A stretch of DNA of 45,315 bases from an uncultured Clostridium sp. Lineage in GTDB: Bacteria > Bacillota > Clostridia > TANB77 > CAG-508. Shown here piece by piece: positions 22,501-34,400 of the stretch; positions within the stretch are counted from its first letter, which is position 1; every line of letters starts with the position of its first letter. A program made the translations under genes and the position numbers. The stretch is taken from NCBI GenBank assembly GCA_947648255.1, contig CANSNA010000009.1:1-45315 (forward strand), read 5' to 3'. Below the pieces are notes generated by a model, which was given only the letters and a program-made list of their open reading frames with translations, was not told the origin of the DNA and did no database searches.

Positions 22501-24620
22501 AAAACCTTGCAAAATACCTCTAAATCATAAATTCCTTTTCCTGTGTAAATTCCTTCATTAAAATTATCTTGATATGTGTCTGAAATTGCATTTGTGTAGG
22601 AATCTACTCCCCCACTCCCTGCAAAAATTTCTGCAAAAATACTTTTTTTACTTTCATCTAAATTAACGCCAACCCTTGGCTGTAATATTCCATATCCATC
22701 TACTACTTTATCATATTGAACTACTGGCTTATTTAATATGTGAGCCATTGCCTCTATTAATTCTATTCCAGAGTTTAAAGTAAGTTCTGTGTCTGCATCT
22801 AAAGTTATTATATATTTAATTTCTAAATTTTCTTTTTCAAGAGTATTTGCTAAAAAAGTGTTTTTTGTCTTTTTCTTGTTTTGCAAAAATGTGCTAAGTT
22901 CTGTTAAAAGTCCTCTTTTTCTCTCCCAACCCATATAACACTTTTCTTTGTCTACCCAAATACGCTTTCTGTATACAAAATTAAATATTTTATTTCCATA
23001 CTTTTTATTTAGTCTATCTATCTCATAAAGACCAGTATTGATGATGTCATTATCAAAATCTTCTTTTGCCTTTGTTCCTGTACTCGGATCTCCTAAAGCT
23101 GTGCAATATATATTTTCAGATTTATTTGCTAAATAATATACTTCTAACTTTTGAAAAATCTCCCTTACATCTTCTCCGTGATTTCATTACACTTGGAATA
23201 ACAATCATAGTAGATGAATCTTTTGGTATTCCTTCGCTGAAATCCATTTTGGGTATTAATTTTGGTTTAACACATTTGCTTAAAATATTTTGCACCAATT
23301 TTGTTACAATTTCTGTTATTGGTATAAAAATAAGAAATACTTGAATTACACCGTATAACTATATTATCAGACCCGCATATATGTTAGAGCACCGAATAGC
23401 TAAAGATAAAATAATACTTAATATAAATATTCCATAAATATACAAATTTATCTTAAATTTTGTTTTAATATTTTCATCATATTTATTAACTCCAAGAGTT
23501 TTATAAAGTTTTGGAAGACCGATTTCCAATTAAATAAAACCCTATATGGCTCTCCTTTTCTCCTAAGCTACAACCTGATGCAAGTTCTACTAATTTTTTA
23601 GCAATATAAGTTTCTGCAATTTTAGTCTTTCCTGCAATTTCTTTTACCTTATTTCTATAATATTCTTTTGTCTTGTAATCCATGTTTTCATATACTTTGC
23701 TTGGATCTTTTTTTAGAATCTCCTCTACTCCATTTATTTTTTCAAACACTTCTGCAAAATTCATCCTTTGTAGAGAATGAATGCTTTTAATGCTATTTCC
23801 GATAGAAACCTTTTTAAGAGCAATATCAAAATGCTCCTTTTTAATAACTTCTTGCAAATTTAAACCTTGTTTATTTATTTCTTCTTCTAAAATATTTAAA
23901 TAAGCTATTCCCTTTTTCCCATATTTTTTTAACTTATATGACATATATTCAATAAAAGTATAGCTATTCTCTCCATGATTTTGCAAGATTTTAGTTTCAG
24001 ACGAAAACTTAAGCTCATCTTTTGGTTTATTTTCAACCAGCCTTTCAATTATGCTTTCTACTTTAAGTTTTTGCATTTGAGATGTATATATCTTAGTACA
24101 TACCTCAGAAATTTTTTCTATCAAAGCAATCTTAAAAAACAGGTTTATATCCCATATTTCATCCATGTTTAGAGTTTTTTTGTTTTGGTAGCTTTCTAAG
24201 TACTCTTCTAAATCCTTTGCTGTAAAATTTCCTTCTGTATAGCTTACTATTTCAGAGGCAAGCACAAAACTTCTTGCATATCCCTCATATTTTCCAGAAG
24301 ATATACCGAATAAATTGGGTATATTTTTTAAGTGGCAAATTTTTTCTGACTTCTTTTACAGTTTCTTCAATTACATAGTAATTGTCAAGTAGCCACTCTC
24401 CTGCTTGGTGTACATTTATTCCAAGTTTTAAGTGTTGATTTAGCATGTCATATGTTTTAGTAATATATTCAAAGTTTGCAATTAATCTTGGAATTGGATA
24501 TGTTTCTTTATCTGATTTATTTTTTAATGTGTGGTCTACTGCAATTTTTTCTAGGTAACTTTTTAACTGTTCCTTGCTAATTGGCACTCCTTTTATATTT
24601 AATGCATTAGTGTTTTTCAA
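16554..24620 (-). CDS. Cyclic beta-1,2-glucan synthase/NdvB-like protein (GT84-GH94), about 2683 aa, fifteen CGGN sites
   Basis: Fragments carry GT signature regions (LDADTELTLNSG, HDLLEGCYLRCGLASDIML, RWIRGDYQI), YMAHHQA and GSGDWNDG motifs. Frames rejoin at CCG 24306, 23519, 23392, 23373, 23351, 23176, 22197, 21335, 20620, 19812, 19079, 17521, 17403, 17144 and 16771 (first base of CCG on +). 8067 minus 15 = 2684 codons including stop. Confidence 0.93.
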
Positions 24621-24794
24621 TGTTTTCGCCCCTTTTTACTATTTAAAATCGTTTTTAAATAGTTTTACCAACAGTGCCAAAATTTATACAAAGTTTAAAG
24701 TTTTTATGAACAACAAGTATATTAATTATTTAAGTAAAAAAATTGCTCTTAGAGCTTAATTTATGATTTATGTTATTTATTCACACCTATTTAA

Positions 24795-24830
24795 AAGAGA
24801 CACCTATTTTTTAAGTGTCTCTTTATGAGT
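24795..24830 (-). terminator. Terminator hairpin after surface protein gene
   Basis: AAAGAGACACCTATTTTTTAAGTGTCTCTTT. Confidence 0.7.
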
Positions 24831-24857
24831 TTTTTATGTTATTTTTGGATTAATTCA

Positions 24858-27800
24858 TTATTTTTCTTTTGGAACTAGTACAAATTTTTTGATTAATACT
24901 AATCCGCCAGCAAGTACTACTAATGCTATAAGTACAATTCTAAGGTTTGCTCCAACAATATTATCTACAAGTTCTAGTCCTGTTGGTGCATTTATTGTTA
25001 TTGTTGCAGATTTACTCATACTAATTGTTGGTGTATATCTTCCTGTATATGGATCTGGTTGGTCTAATTCTTCAAGCTTTCTAACTTCTGAAGTCTGTTT
25101 TCCATCCATATCATATCCCTCGATATTTACTATCTTACCTGCTGTATTTTTTAATCTTGTGATTTCAATCTCATTAGGGAAGATATTATCATAAGATTCA
25201 CTTGAACCTGTGTTTAATAATGTTGTAAGTACTAGCTCTGTTTCTCTTGTTTCACCTGGTTCTAATTCTGCATATAATCCATCTTGTCCTTCATGAGTGT
25301 ATCTTATTGGTGTTGTAGATCCATCTAGTAGATTATTTCCATCTCTTCCTTTTGCGATATCTCCATCTTCTGTAACATTGTAGTTTTCACGGCTTGATAC
25401 ATAATCCTCTCTTGATGTGAAGTCCCAATTTTCATTTACTGCTATTCCATCTCTTACAAAACCAAATGGTTTATTTACATAGTCTACAATATTTGTGATT
25501 TGAGATTTTATAACTTTTGCTTCTTCACCGTCATTATATCCTGTAACTTCTCTATATTTTGAAAGTCTTCCTTCTTTTCCTTTTCTGTTTTCTCCTGCTA
25601 GACAAGCTCCTGAATATTCTTCTCCTTCTGCATTATGGTAAACTATCGCATTTTGTCTTAATTCGTCATTTTCATATTGTACTAATTTTTCTGTTTCTTC
25701 ATTGTAGTAAACAACTGCAATAACCTTTCCATTTTCATAGATGTATTTTATTTTGTCATATACATTTCCTTCATGTCTGCTCTTGTTTTCAACTTTAACT
25801 TTGTAGGTTACTTCAAGTCTTAAATTTTGTAGTAATTCTTGGTCATACTCAATTTTTACTTCTCCATCAGGATAACTATGTTCAGGGAAAAGTGTGTCGA
25901 ATACGAAATCTCCTGGTGCATTTTCTTGAATGTTTCCGTTTTCATCTACTTTCTTTCCTTCTTCATTGTAGTTTTGATTTACTTGTACTTGATCTGTTCC
26001 TGTTAAGTCTTGGTTATATACTTTGATATTTGAAATCCATTTCTTAATATCTACATCATTGTAAGCTCTTGGAGTTACACCAAAGTCGATATTATTTACT
26101 TTGTATTCATACCAAGTATTATCAATATTTCCTGATGTTTGAGGTCTAATGTATTCAATCTCTAGCTCTAGTGTTGATGTATATGCATATATTGGGTCAT
26201 TATGCCATGTAGATTGTACCGATACGTTTCCTTCATAGTCGAAGTCTGATGATGTTTGGCTTCCGTCAAATTCTACTTTTTCATTTACAGCAGATAACAT
26301 TTGTGATTTTCTTGAATAAGCATCATCGTATGCATCTGAATATCTTGTAAGTAGTGCATCTCCTTCTCCAAGTTTCTCTTCTTTCTTACCTTCTTCATCA
26401 TATCCAGTTTCTCTATACCAATATTTCTCATTATTTGTATTTGGATTTGCCTTAGTTGATTGATAATATTGACCATTTACTGGAAGTGGATCTCCAGCTT
26501 GTGTCTTAGAGTGTTCACTCTTAGGAGTATTTGCTTCATCTCCACCATATACGAATCTTACTGTATAATCACCTGCTATATATGCTTTAAATTTGTATTT
26601 TCCACCATCTGATGTTGTTGTAATAGCTCTTGTAATTTGGTTCGCTTCGCCTTCGCTGTCGTCTCCTTCTTTTATAAGTTCTACAAGTTCTACTTTTATT
26701 CCGTCTAATTTTTTAGCTTCGTCTAATGTAAGTATTCTATCTCCATAAGCATCATTTAATCCTAATGAATCTTTTACTTCATCACTAATTGCTTCCCAAG
26801 CATTTCCATTTAGCTCTCTTACATATCCACTGTTTGTTAGTGTAATTCCAACATACCAAGCGTCGTCTTCACTGATATCTTTCATTCTGCCTAGCCATTT
26901 TCCTACTTTACGAGAAGCTTCTTCTCCTCCGCCAGTCAAATATTCTAAGAATGCTTTTTGGAATTCTAGGTTTGCTTCTTCATATTCTTTAATCATGAAG
27001 TTTCCTGGTTTTGAGTCTCTATCTAGGTAACTGTCTGCTGTTGAATATTCATATATTTCTGAGTAGTTACCAATTATCCAAGATCTAGCATAATCGCTTT
27101 CCTCTTGTTTTAATTTTTCTGTTAAGATAGCTTTTGCGTTATCTTCATTTCCAACTAATTCAAATGTTAGTCTAATGTGTTTTGCATTAGATTCACCTTC
27201 ACTTATAGCTGAATTTCCAATTGTTATAAGTAGCGATTTATAGTCATCAGTCGCTCCTTTTCCTCCGCCTTCTCCTGCTGAAACTCCTAAATTGTTTCCT
27301 TCTTTATAAGTTCTTCCTTCATATGAACCAATTGCTTCAATTTTTGTTCCTTTTGTTGTTTCATATCCGCTAGGGTTAAAGCGTAGATTTTTATTATAGT
27401 AATTTACTATTTTATTAATATTTGTTCCAGCAATGCTAGATTCATTTGTTACTGTTATTTCATATGTGATATAGAAGTGTACCTTATCTTCTGTATACCA
27501 TGCAACACCGTCTTCTCTTTCTTCTGTTGCATAATCATAATCTTCTGCAAACATATATTGATGGTATCCACTTTCTCCCTTATAGTAATCATATTTTGTG
27601 TCATATTTGTTTATTGATACTACTGTATCAACTATATCAGATACAAGTGTTAAGTCTATACTTGGTCTTTCTACAAGTCCTAAGTGGATTTGTAATTGTC
27701 CTGGGTATAGTAATTTAACATCATCTCCTGCAAATGGTATTGTGTCTCCTTCTGCATTCATTGAGGCTTCATTTATTATAAATGAATCTCCAAGTGATGA

Positions 27801-30800
27801 ATGTGCATAAGTTTCATCTTTGCTTCCATTTACTGAATATCCAGCATATGCTTTAACTTCAACCTTTTTCATATATGCGATTTTATCTGCAAATTCTTTG
27901 TCTTCTGGATGACTTACCAAGCTCCATTTATCTGCTGGGTATTGTTTATTTGTTCTAATATATTCAAGTGTTTTATCTGCTATTTCTGAATAGATACCCT
28001 CTATTTCATAATAATCATAAGCTTTTGGAGTATCAGGGTTTACTGTTCCCCATTCAGCTGGTGCTCCACCTTCTTGTGCAGCTTTTGATGTAACTGCCCA
28101 TTCTTCTGAATTATATTCTGCTGCTGCTCCTTCTTTTGTTGCTGCAAATTCCATTCCATTATACTTAAACTCAACATAGTATTTATGCATTGGATCTACT
28201 CCTCTAAATTCGTAGTATCCATTTATATCTGTAACTGTTGGGTTTGTACGAACTTCGTCTGGATTATCACTTGGTACAAGTTCTGCTAATCCTCCTGTTG
28301 TTACATCATATAGAGTTACTTCTATTCCTTTAATTAGTAGTTCTCCTTGATCTAATTTACCATTAGACTCTTTTTCACTACCTTTTGTTGTTCTTTGGTC
28401 TAAAAATACATTACCTGCAACTCTCATAAAGAATTTTTCTTCTTCTTTTGGTGGAACTTCTGGTAGTTCTGGATATGGTCCTGCTGTGTTTTCTATAATT
28501 ATTCTAATTGCTCCATTGTTTTCTTCAACAGACATTGTAGATGCTTTCCATTCATCTAGCTCAAATGGGATGTTAACATTTCCATTTTCATCTCTATAAT
28601 CATCTTCAATGTATTTTACAAGATATCCCATAACATCTTCATAAGCCATTCCTGTTTTATCCATTTGACCTGTTGCCCATTTTTCTACATATTGTATTAG
28701 GCTTGGATCAGTTCCAGATATATCTCCACCTTTTAGGTAATTATATATACCTGCTATTGGATTATCATATACATGGTGAGCAATTACTTCCTCATCTGTA
28801 TATCTTGTATAGTTAATTAATTCTCCATCTTTATAGATAAGTGTTATATCTTTACTGTCTGGTGTTACTGTCCATCCACCTTTTGCTGCAACCTCAACTA
28901 TATCTAGTGTCAATGCGCCAGTATATCCTGATAAGTTTAGCTTTTCTGCTTCTGGTAATTCGTCAAAGTTTTCTTGTCCTAGTTTTAATAAACCATCTTT
29001 ATTTGTTTTACCTCTAATTACATTGTCTTTATTGTCTATTAATTCTCCAAGGTTTATTAGGTTTCCAAATTCATCTAATTCTCCACCATCTCTTGTCCAA
29101 CTTACATGGATATCGAAAAAGGCTTCAACTGAAATTCTTCTACCTGTATTTTCATCTTTGTTCATCTTCTCTAAGATTATCTCTGGTGTTCCAACATCAT
29201 GGTTTTCTATTACAAAACTTGCTTTGTTAGAACTTGAATCAGGTCCTGTTGCAGGTCCAGCAGATTGAGCTGTAATCTCTCCAAGGTTCATTTCAATTAT
29301 CCATTGATATTCCTTTGTATCTGCTTTATGCCCTGCTGGTGCTCTTGTTTCTGTAAAGTGTATATCGATTGTTGCATTTTCAAGAGTTTCTAAGTATACA
29401 CCATATTGGCTGATATCTTCAGCTGTTATGTGTAATTTTCCATCATAATCTGTTATTTTTGTTATATGTTCAATTGTTTCATCAATGTCTCTATTGTACA
29501 TTATGTCATGACCTTTAATGTTTATTTTAACATCGAATTCTGCACCATATAATGGTCCACATTCAGAGCATTGTTTTAGTATTTCAATTTCTGGTGGCTC
29601 TTTATCTTCTTTGTCGAATGGTGTTATAACAATTGAGTATGTTTTGTAAATTCTGTTAAATGATCCATGGAACCATGATACATGGTTTTGTGCATATTCT
29701 CCTGAATATTCTCTATGTAGCTCATATGTGTGTGTTATAGGTGCTTTACTTTCTGTTAATGCTTTTTCTATGTGATAGTGAATATTAGGTGGTATTGTTA
29801 CACCTTGTGCACCTGTTGCTGTATAATAGAAAGTAAATGGTTTTTCTTCACATGTATACCAATAATCTACTACTCTACCTTCATATTCATTCATAGTTCC
29901 TTCGCATCTTTGTAGATATTGGAAATCTATTTTTGCATATACATTTTTGAATTGTTCTGGTTTCATATCTCCTCTATATACTACTATATAGAATGGTGTT
30001 CTTGATTTAAATGATGGAATTCTTTCACCATCTGCCATTTCATAGTAACGTGTTCCATCGTAGTCAATTATACGTCTTTCTTTACCTTCTTTTACAATTT
30101 CTCCATCTTTACATTCATAAGCGATTTTAAAGCTTCCGCCTAATTCCTCAATGTTTTGTAAATCGTTTCCATCACTATTTAATGTATATAATGTTATTTT
30201 TTCAACTGCATCAAATTTAATTTGTGTATATTCAATCTCTGATTCTTCATTTCCTGGATCAGTTGTAGGCACTGGTGTTGGTGCAGTTCCTGATGGGAAT
30301 AACCAAGATGGTGGTCCTGATGGAGCACTTGGCACCTCATGACCATAATCAGTACTCTTTCCTGTTCCTTTTATATCTGTTGCGTCTAATGTTTCATCAT
30401 CTACTGAGTAGTCTATAACAAATGGTCCTATTATATAACTTTCATTTGAAGGCACTGCTTGTACTTTTGTATCGTTATATTGATATGATTTGTAGCTTTC
30501 TCCATCTATTACAACTTCTGGTATTTCTTCTACATGTTTGTCGTCCATATCATTTATTGTTTTTTCTTCTTCATCATACCACATAGGTTTTACATAGTCT
30601 TTGTATTTATCTTCATCTGATCCTCCGTCTATTGCTTCATAGAAGGCTTTAAATCTCTTAGCAGCTAGACCTAGGTTTCTATCTTCTTTATCATTTCCTC
30701 TACCTATATTTATGTCTAATTCCCATAATGCTGCTTGGTGTTCATCTACTGTAAAGTATGCATTATCTTTTTCTTCTTGTGTTAAATTTTCTGGGTAATC

Positions 30801-31469
30801 TGGTACATCCATTCCATTATCATATACTTTTTGTTGTGTCATTACAAATAATGCATCTTGATAATCTTCTGCTGCAAGGTTTCTTATTAAGTTCCATTCT
30901 ATTGATTTTGCTTTAGGTGCCCCAAGTCCTGGCATTGTAGCCTCATTTATATCAATTTCTGGTTGTTCATCTCCTTGATATGGAGTTAATGTCCAAGGTC
31001 CATCTCCACAGCACCATAATCCTGGATTACTCATTCTTGCAACCCAATCTGCATACCATTCTTTATAATCTTCAACCAAACCACATTCTGGTGATCTTCT
31101 ATACCAGTAAAATGGATTGTTTGGATCATATGCTGTTGGTCCTCCTTCTGTTTTTCTTTCATAAGCCCAGTAATGTCCTTCTGTTGCTGTCATATATCCA
31201 TCTACATCCCATCCATGGGCATTACACCATAATGTATAGTTGTAGTCTTCTGCAAATAGCCAAGTTGGGTGCTCCATATGGTTTAATTTAGGTTTTGTAA
31301 ATTCTGCATATTCTTTGAATGTTTCTGCTTTATCTAATCCAAAGATAATTTTACCATCTGATTCATCTCCATCGGCTAAAACGGCAGTTGTCATACCTAT
31401 TATCATAAGCATTGTAAGTGCTATTATTTGAATTATTCGTTTCATTTTAATACTTCCTTTGCTATCCAT
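24858..31469 (-). CDS. Giant secreted surface protein with SdrD-B/collagen-adhesin-like repeat domains and C-terminal TM anchor
   Basis: 2203 aa; signal peptide MKRIIQIIALTMLMIIGMTTAVLADG; KFFMRVAGNVFLDQRTTKGSEKESNGKLDQGELLIKGIEVTLYDVTTGG (SdrD-B-like); C-terminus LRIVLIALVVLAGGLVLIKKFVLVPKEK. No CGGN break. Confidence 0.85.
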   Translation of the reverse strand: MDSKGSIKMKRIIQIIALTMLMIIGMTTAVLADGDESDGKIIFGLDKAETFKEYAEFTKPKLNHMEHPTWLFAEDYNYTLWCNAHGWDVDGYMTATEGHYWAYERKTEGGPTAYDPNNPFYWYRRSPECGLVEDYKEWYADWVARMSNPGLWCCGDGPWTLTPYQGDEQPEIDINEATMPGLGAPKAKSIEWNLIRNLAAEDYQDALFVMTQQKVYDNGMDVPDYPENLTQEEKDNAYFTVDEHQAALWELDINIGRGNDKEDRNLGLAAKRFKAFYEAIDGGSDEDKYKDYVKPMWYDEEEKTINDMDDKHVEEIPEVVIDGESYKSYQYNDTKVQAVPSNESYIIGPFVIDYSVDDETLDATDIKGTGKSTDYGHEVPSAPSGPPSWLFPSGTAPTPVPTTDPGNEESEIEYTQIKFDAVEKITLYTLNSDGNDLQNIEELGGSFKIAYECKDGEIVKEGKERRIIDYDGTRYYEMADGERIPSFKSRTPFYIVVYRGDMKPEQFKNVYAKIDFQYLQRCEGTMNEYEGRVVDYWYTCEEKPFTFYYTATGAQGVTIPPNIHYHIEKALTESKAPITHTYELHREYSGEYAQNHVSWFHGSFNRIYKTYSIVITPFDKEDKEPPEIEILKQCSECGPLYGAEFDVKINIKGHDIMYNRDIDETIEHITKITDYDGKLHITAEDISQYGVYLETLENATIDIHFTETRAPAGHKADTKEYQWIIEMNLGEITAQSAGPATGPDSSSNKASFVIENHDVGTPEIILEKMNKDENTGRRISVEAFFDIHVSWTRDGGELDEFGNLINLGELIDNKDNVIRGKTNKDGLLKLGQENFDELPEAEKLNLSGYTGALTLDIVEVAAKGGWTVTPDSKDITLIYKDGELINYTRYTDEEVIAHHVYDNPIAGIYNYLKGGDISGTDPSLIQYVEKWATGQMDKTGMAYEDVMGYLVKYIEDDYRDENGNVNIPFELDEWKASTMSVEENNGAIRIIIENTAGPYPELPEVPPKEEEKFFMRVAGNVFLDQRTTKGSEKESNGKLDQGELLIKGIEVTLYDVTTGGLAELVPSDNPDEVRTNPTVTDINGYYEFRGVDPMHKYYVEFKYNGMEFAATKEGAAAEYNSEEWAVTSKAAQEGGAPAEWGTVNPDTPKAYDYYEIEGIYSEIADKTLEYIRTNKQYPADKWSLVSHPEDKEFADKIAYMKKVEVKAYAGYSVNGSKDETYAHSSLGDSFIINEASMNAEGDTIPFAGDDVKLLYPGQLQIHLGLVERPSIDLTLVSDIVDTVVSINKYDTKYDYYKGESGYHQYMFAEDYDYATEEREDGVAWYTEDKVHFYITYEITVTNESSIAGTNINKIVNYYNKNLRFNPSGYETTKGTKIEAIGSYEGRTYKEGNNLGVSAGEGGGKGATDDYKSLLITIGNSAISEGESNAKHIRLTFELVGNEDNAKAILTEKLKQEESDYARSWIIGNYSEIYEYSTADSYLDRDSKPGNFMIKEYEEANLEFQKAFLEYLTGGGEEASRKVGKWLGRMKDISEDDAWYVGITLTNSGYVRELNGNAWEAISDEVKDSLGLNDAYGDRILTLDEAKKLDGIKVELVELIKEGDDSEGEANQITRAITTTSDGGKYKFKAYIAGDYTVRFVYGGDEANTPKSEHSKTQAGDPLPVNGQYYQSTKANPNTNNEKYWYRETGYDEEGKKEEKLGEGDALLTRYSDAYDDAYSRKSQMLSAVNEKVEFDGSQTSSDFDYEGNVSVQSTWHNDPIYAYTSTLELEIEYIRPQTSGNIDNTWYEYKVNNIDFGVTPRAYNDVDIKKWISNIKVYNQDLTGTDQVQVNQNYNEEGKKVDENGNIQENAPGDFVFDTLFPEHSYPDGEVKIEYDQELLQNLRLEVTYKVKVENKSRHEGNVYDKIKYIYENGKVIAVVYYNEETEKLVQYENDELRQNAIVYHNAEGEEYSGACLAGENRKGKEGRLSKYREVTGYNDGEEAKVIKSQITNIVDYVNKPFGFVRDGIAVNENWDFTSREDYVSSRENYNVTEDGDIAKGRDGNNLLDGSTTPIRYTHEGQDGLYAELEPGETRETELVLTTLLNTGSSESYDNIFPNEIEITRLKNTAGKIVNIEGYDMDGKQTSEVRKLEELDQPDPYTGRYTPTISMSKSATITINAPTGLELVDNIVGANLRIVLIALVVLAGGLVLIKKFVLVPKEK

Positions 31470-31486
31470 AATGTCCTCCTTTCTTC

Positions 31487-34400
31487 CTAAACTCTGTTTA
31501 GCACTCTTTTTTTAATTTCATATGCCCCGAAGGCAAATATTCCTAGTACTGCTATAACTATTCCTCCATAGAATAGTAATCCTCCTGTTTTAACCTGGAT
31601 TATTACATCTGCTTTTCCAAAGTCGTCTTCTTGGGTATTTTTATTTGCAGGTGTTGAATCTATATCTGCCAAGCCTAAATCGTTTGAAACTTCTGCAAGT
31701 TCTGCTGTGTTGTTTGATAGACCTGTATTTTCATTTGTCATTGTTTTTGTAAGTACTAGTGATAATTCTACTGTTTCTCCTGGTTTTATTTCTTTTCCAG
31801 CAAGTGTTGTATTATATAAATTTCCAGTTGTATCTTGGTACCATTCTGGGTTTAGTGTTGAGCTAAAACTTAAGTCTTTTGCTTTATAGTCTACTATTCT
31901 TCCAACATAACCACTAACTGCACCTTCGTTTCTTATCTTAAATACATATGTTATTGCAACTACTGAGCCTTGCATGTTCTTTTCTGCTATTTCTACTTTT
32001 GCAAGGTTTGTATTGTTAAATTTGTAGCTATTTACTCCTTTTGCGTTACTTACTTGTACTAACACTATAGATTTTTCAAGAGCCATATCAAATTTTGGGC
32101 TATTTACTAATCCTAAGTCAATATTATATGTATGTGTATTTACTGCTATTGTATTTGTTGCAGCATAGTTTTTCTTTTCTCCATTTAAGCTTAAACTCAT
32201 ATTAATTACATCTGAGTTGAAGCTTGCATCTACTCCATCTGCTTGATATTTTGTTATATCATAGCTCTTTGTGTCATAATCAAATGCAACTATATATCTT
32301 CCCTCTTCTACATCTAAGAAAGTATATGCTCCTGTACTATTTGTAGATGTAGTTTTAACTACTGCATTTGTTCCTGCATTTAGTAAGTATACTTTAATTC
32401 CTGAAAGTAGTTTTTCTCCTTCATCACGTTTTCCATCTCTATTTTCATCTACCCATGCTGTTCCTGATATTCTGTATTTATTCTTTGTAGAGTCTCCACC
32501 TGGGTTATTTGGATCATCTGTTGGTGGTGGCGGATTTTTTGTTCCAAGTATTGTATGTTTTAGAGGTGTTGCTGCACTTTCAATTTCTCTTGATACTACT
32601 TTTACCTCATTTGTAATTTCTGTATCTTTGCTTAGTTTTTGAGCCTTAGCTACTATAAATACTGTTTTTGCTTCTTCTGCTTTTAATGTTAATGGTATTT
32701 CTACTATACTTCCTGTATTTTCTGTATAAGTCTTTATAGTATTTCCTTCTGTATAATAATATTTAACAAATTTTAATTCTTTTGGTAAAGTATCTTTTAT
32801 TGTAACTGCTGTTGTAGCTGGACTGTCATTTTTAACATTTATTACATATGTTATATCTTCATTTGCATCGATATATCCATCACTCATGTCACTTGTTTGC
32901 TCAATGCTTAGTCCGTGTTTTTGTACTGTTATTTCATATGGTGCACTTTCAAATTTTGCTCCTGTTCCATCACATGTTGCTGTAAATTTTACTGCTACTT
33001 TTGCTTCATATTTTCCACTTGGAATTGCTCCTTCTTCTATTTCAAGTGTCATTGATAAGTTTTCTGATGCAAGTTTTGCAATATTCCAAGTTATTTCCCT
33101 AGTGTCTGGATTGTATGAACCATTTTTTGCTGCTGATATATATTTTAATCCTGTTGGTATCTTTACTTTTATTTCTGCATTATTTAGTGGATCTTTTGTA
33201 TTAGTACTTGCATTTACTGTATATTGTATTTTGTCTCCTTTTGCAAATACTCCACTGTTTGCAGAAGATACTTTCATTTTTATTCTTGGATTTCCTGATG
33301 CTGAAATTACAGGGTTTGCAAATTCATTTGATGAGAATTCTCCTGTATACCCTTCTACTGATGCTTTTGCTGTAACATTTATTGATGTATTTGGTTTATA
33401 TATTTTTGCTTTTAGCATAAATACTACTGTTCTTGTTTGTCCAGCCTTTATGCTGTCTACTTTAGTTGTAATTTTCTTAAGTTCTGTATTTACTTCTTCT
33501 GTATTTGCATCTACATAGAATGCTCTATCTGGAACATCTACTGATATATTTACATTTTCTGCATCTATATTTGATTCGTTTTTAATTTCTAGTGTGTATC
33601 CAAGTAAGTCATTTTCTTCAACATTTCCACCATTTGTTAATTCATTATATTCTGTTCTTGCTTTTAAGTTTAGTTTTAAATTTGGTCCTTCTCCTGTAGA
33701 AATTCCTGCAATTCCTGCTTCTGCACTTTCTTCATAAGCTAGTGTTTCATCATTTTCAGCAAGCATTTGTCTAACTCCAGCAGCTACTGCTAAGTCTCCA
33801 TCTCCTGCTATTTTTACTGATTTAGCAATATTATTTTGTGCAACTTCTATATTTTGTTTTGTGTAATATACTGTAAATACTCCATATGTTTCCTGATTAT
33901 GCTCTAAGCCTGCTGGTATCTCTACATTATATCCAAACCCTATGCTATCGCCTGTATTCAATGTAAATCCATTTAATATTATCATATATGATTTAATAGA
34001 ATTTAAGTTATTTGGGTTTTCTGTCCATCCGTTTTCTGCATTTGCTAAGTCTTTTGTCGCTTCTCCATTCTCACTATAATATACTGTAATTTGATCGTTT
34101 GTAATTCCAGTATTTGCTGTAATTTCGCTTACAACTTTTGCTGTGAATGTGCTTCCTAAAGGTTCACCTTTTATTGATTTATTTCCTTCAAATGGTGTTC
34201 TTCCTAATATTTTAATATTTTCGCATCCATATTCATAGTTATTTATAATTTTCATGTTTACTTCTGCTGTTTTTGCTGGAGAATTTATTTCTATTTCTCC
34301 TACTTCTTTTTTACCACTTATAGATGTAGCTTTTTCTTGTTTATCATTATAGCCTGTAATTTGATTTACTGTTACTAATCCAGCAGGTGCTATAAACTTA

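Noticed and set aside
16554-24620. Treating each NdvB fragment as a separate gene with its own internal Met start
   Set aside because: Fragments lack ribosome-binding sites, their apparent starts are internal Mets, and domain motifs are continuous across the junctions.
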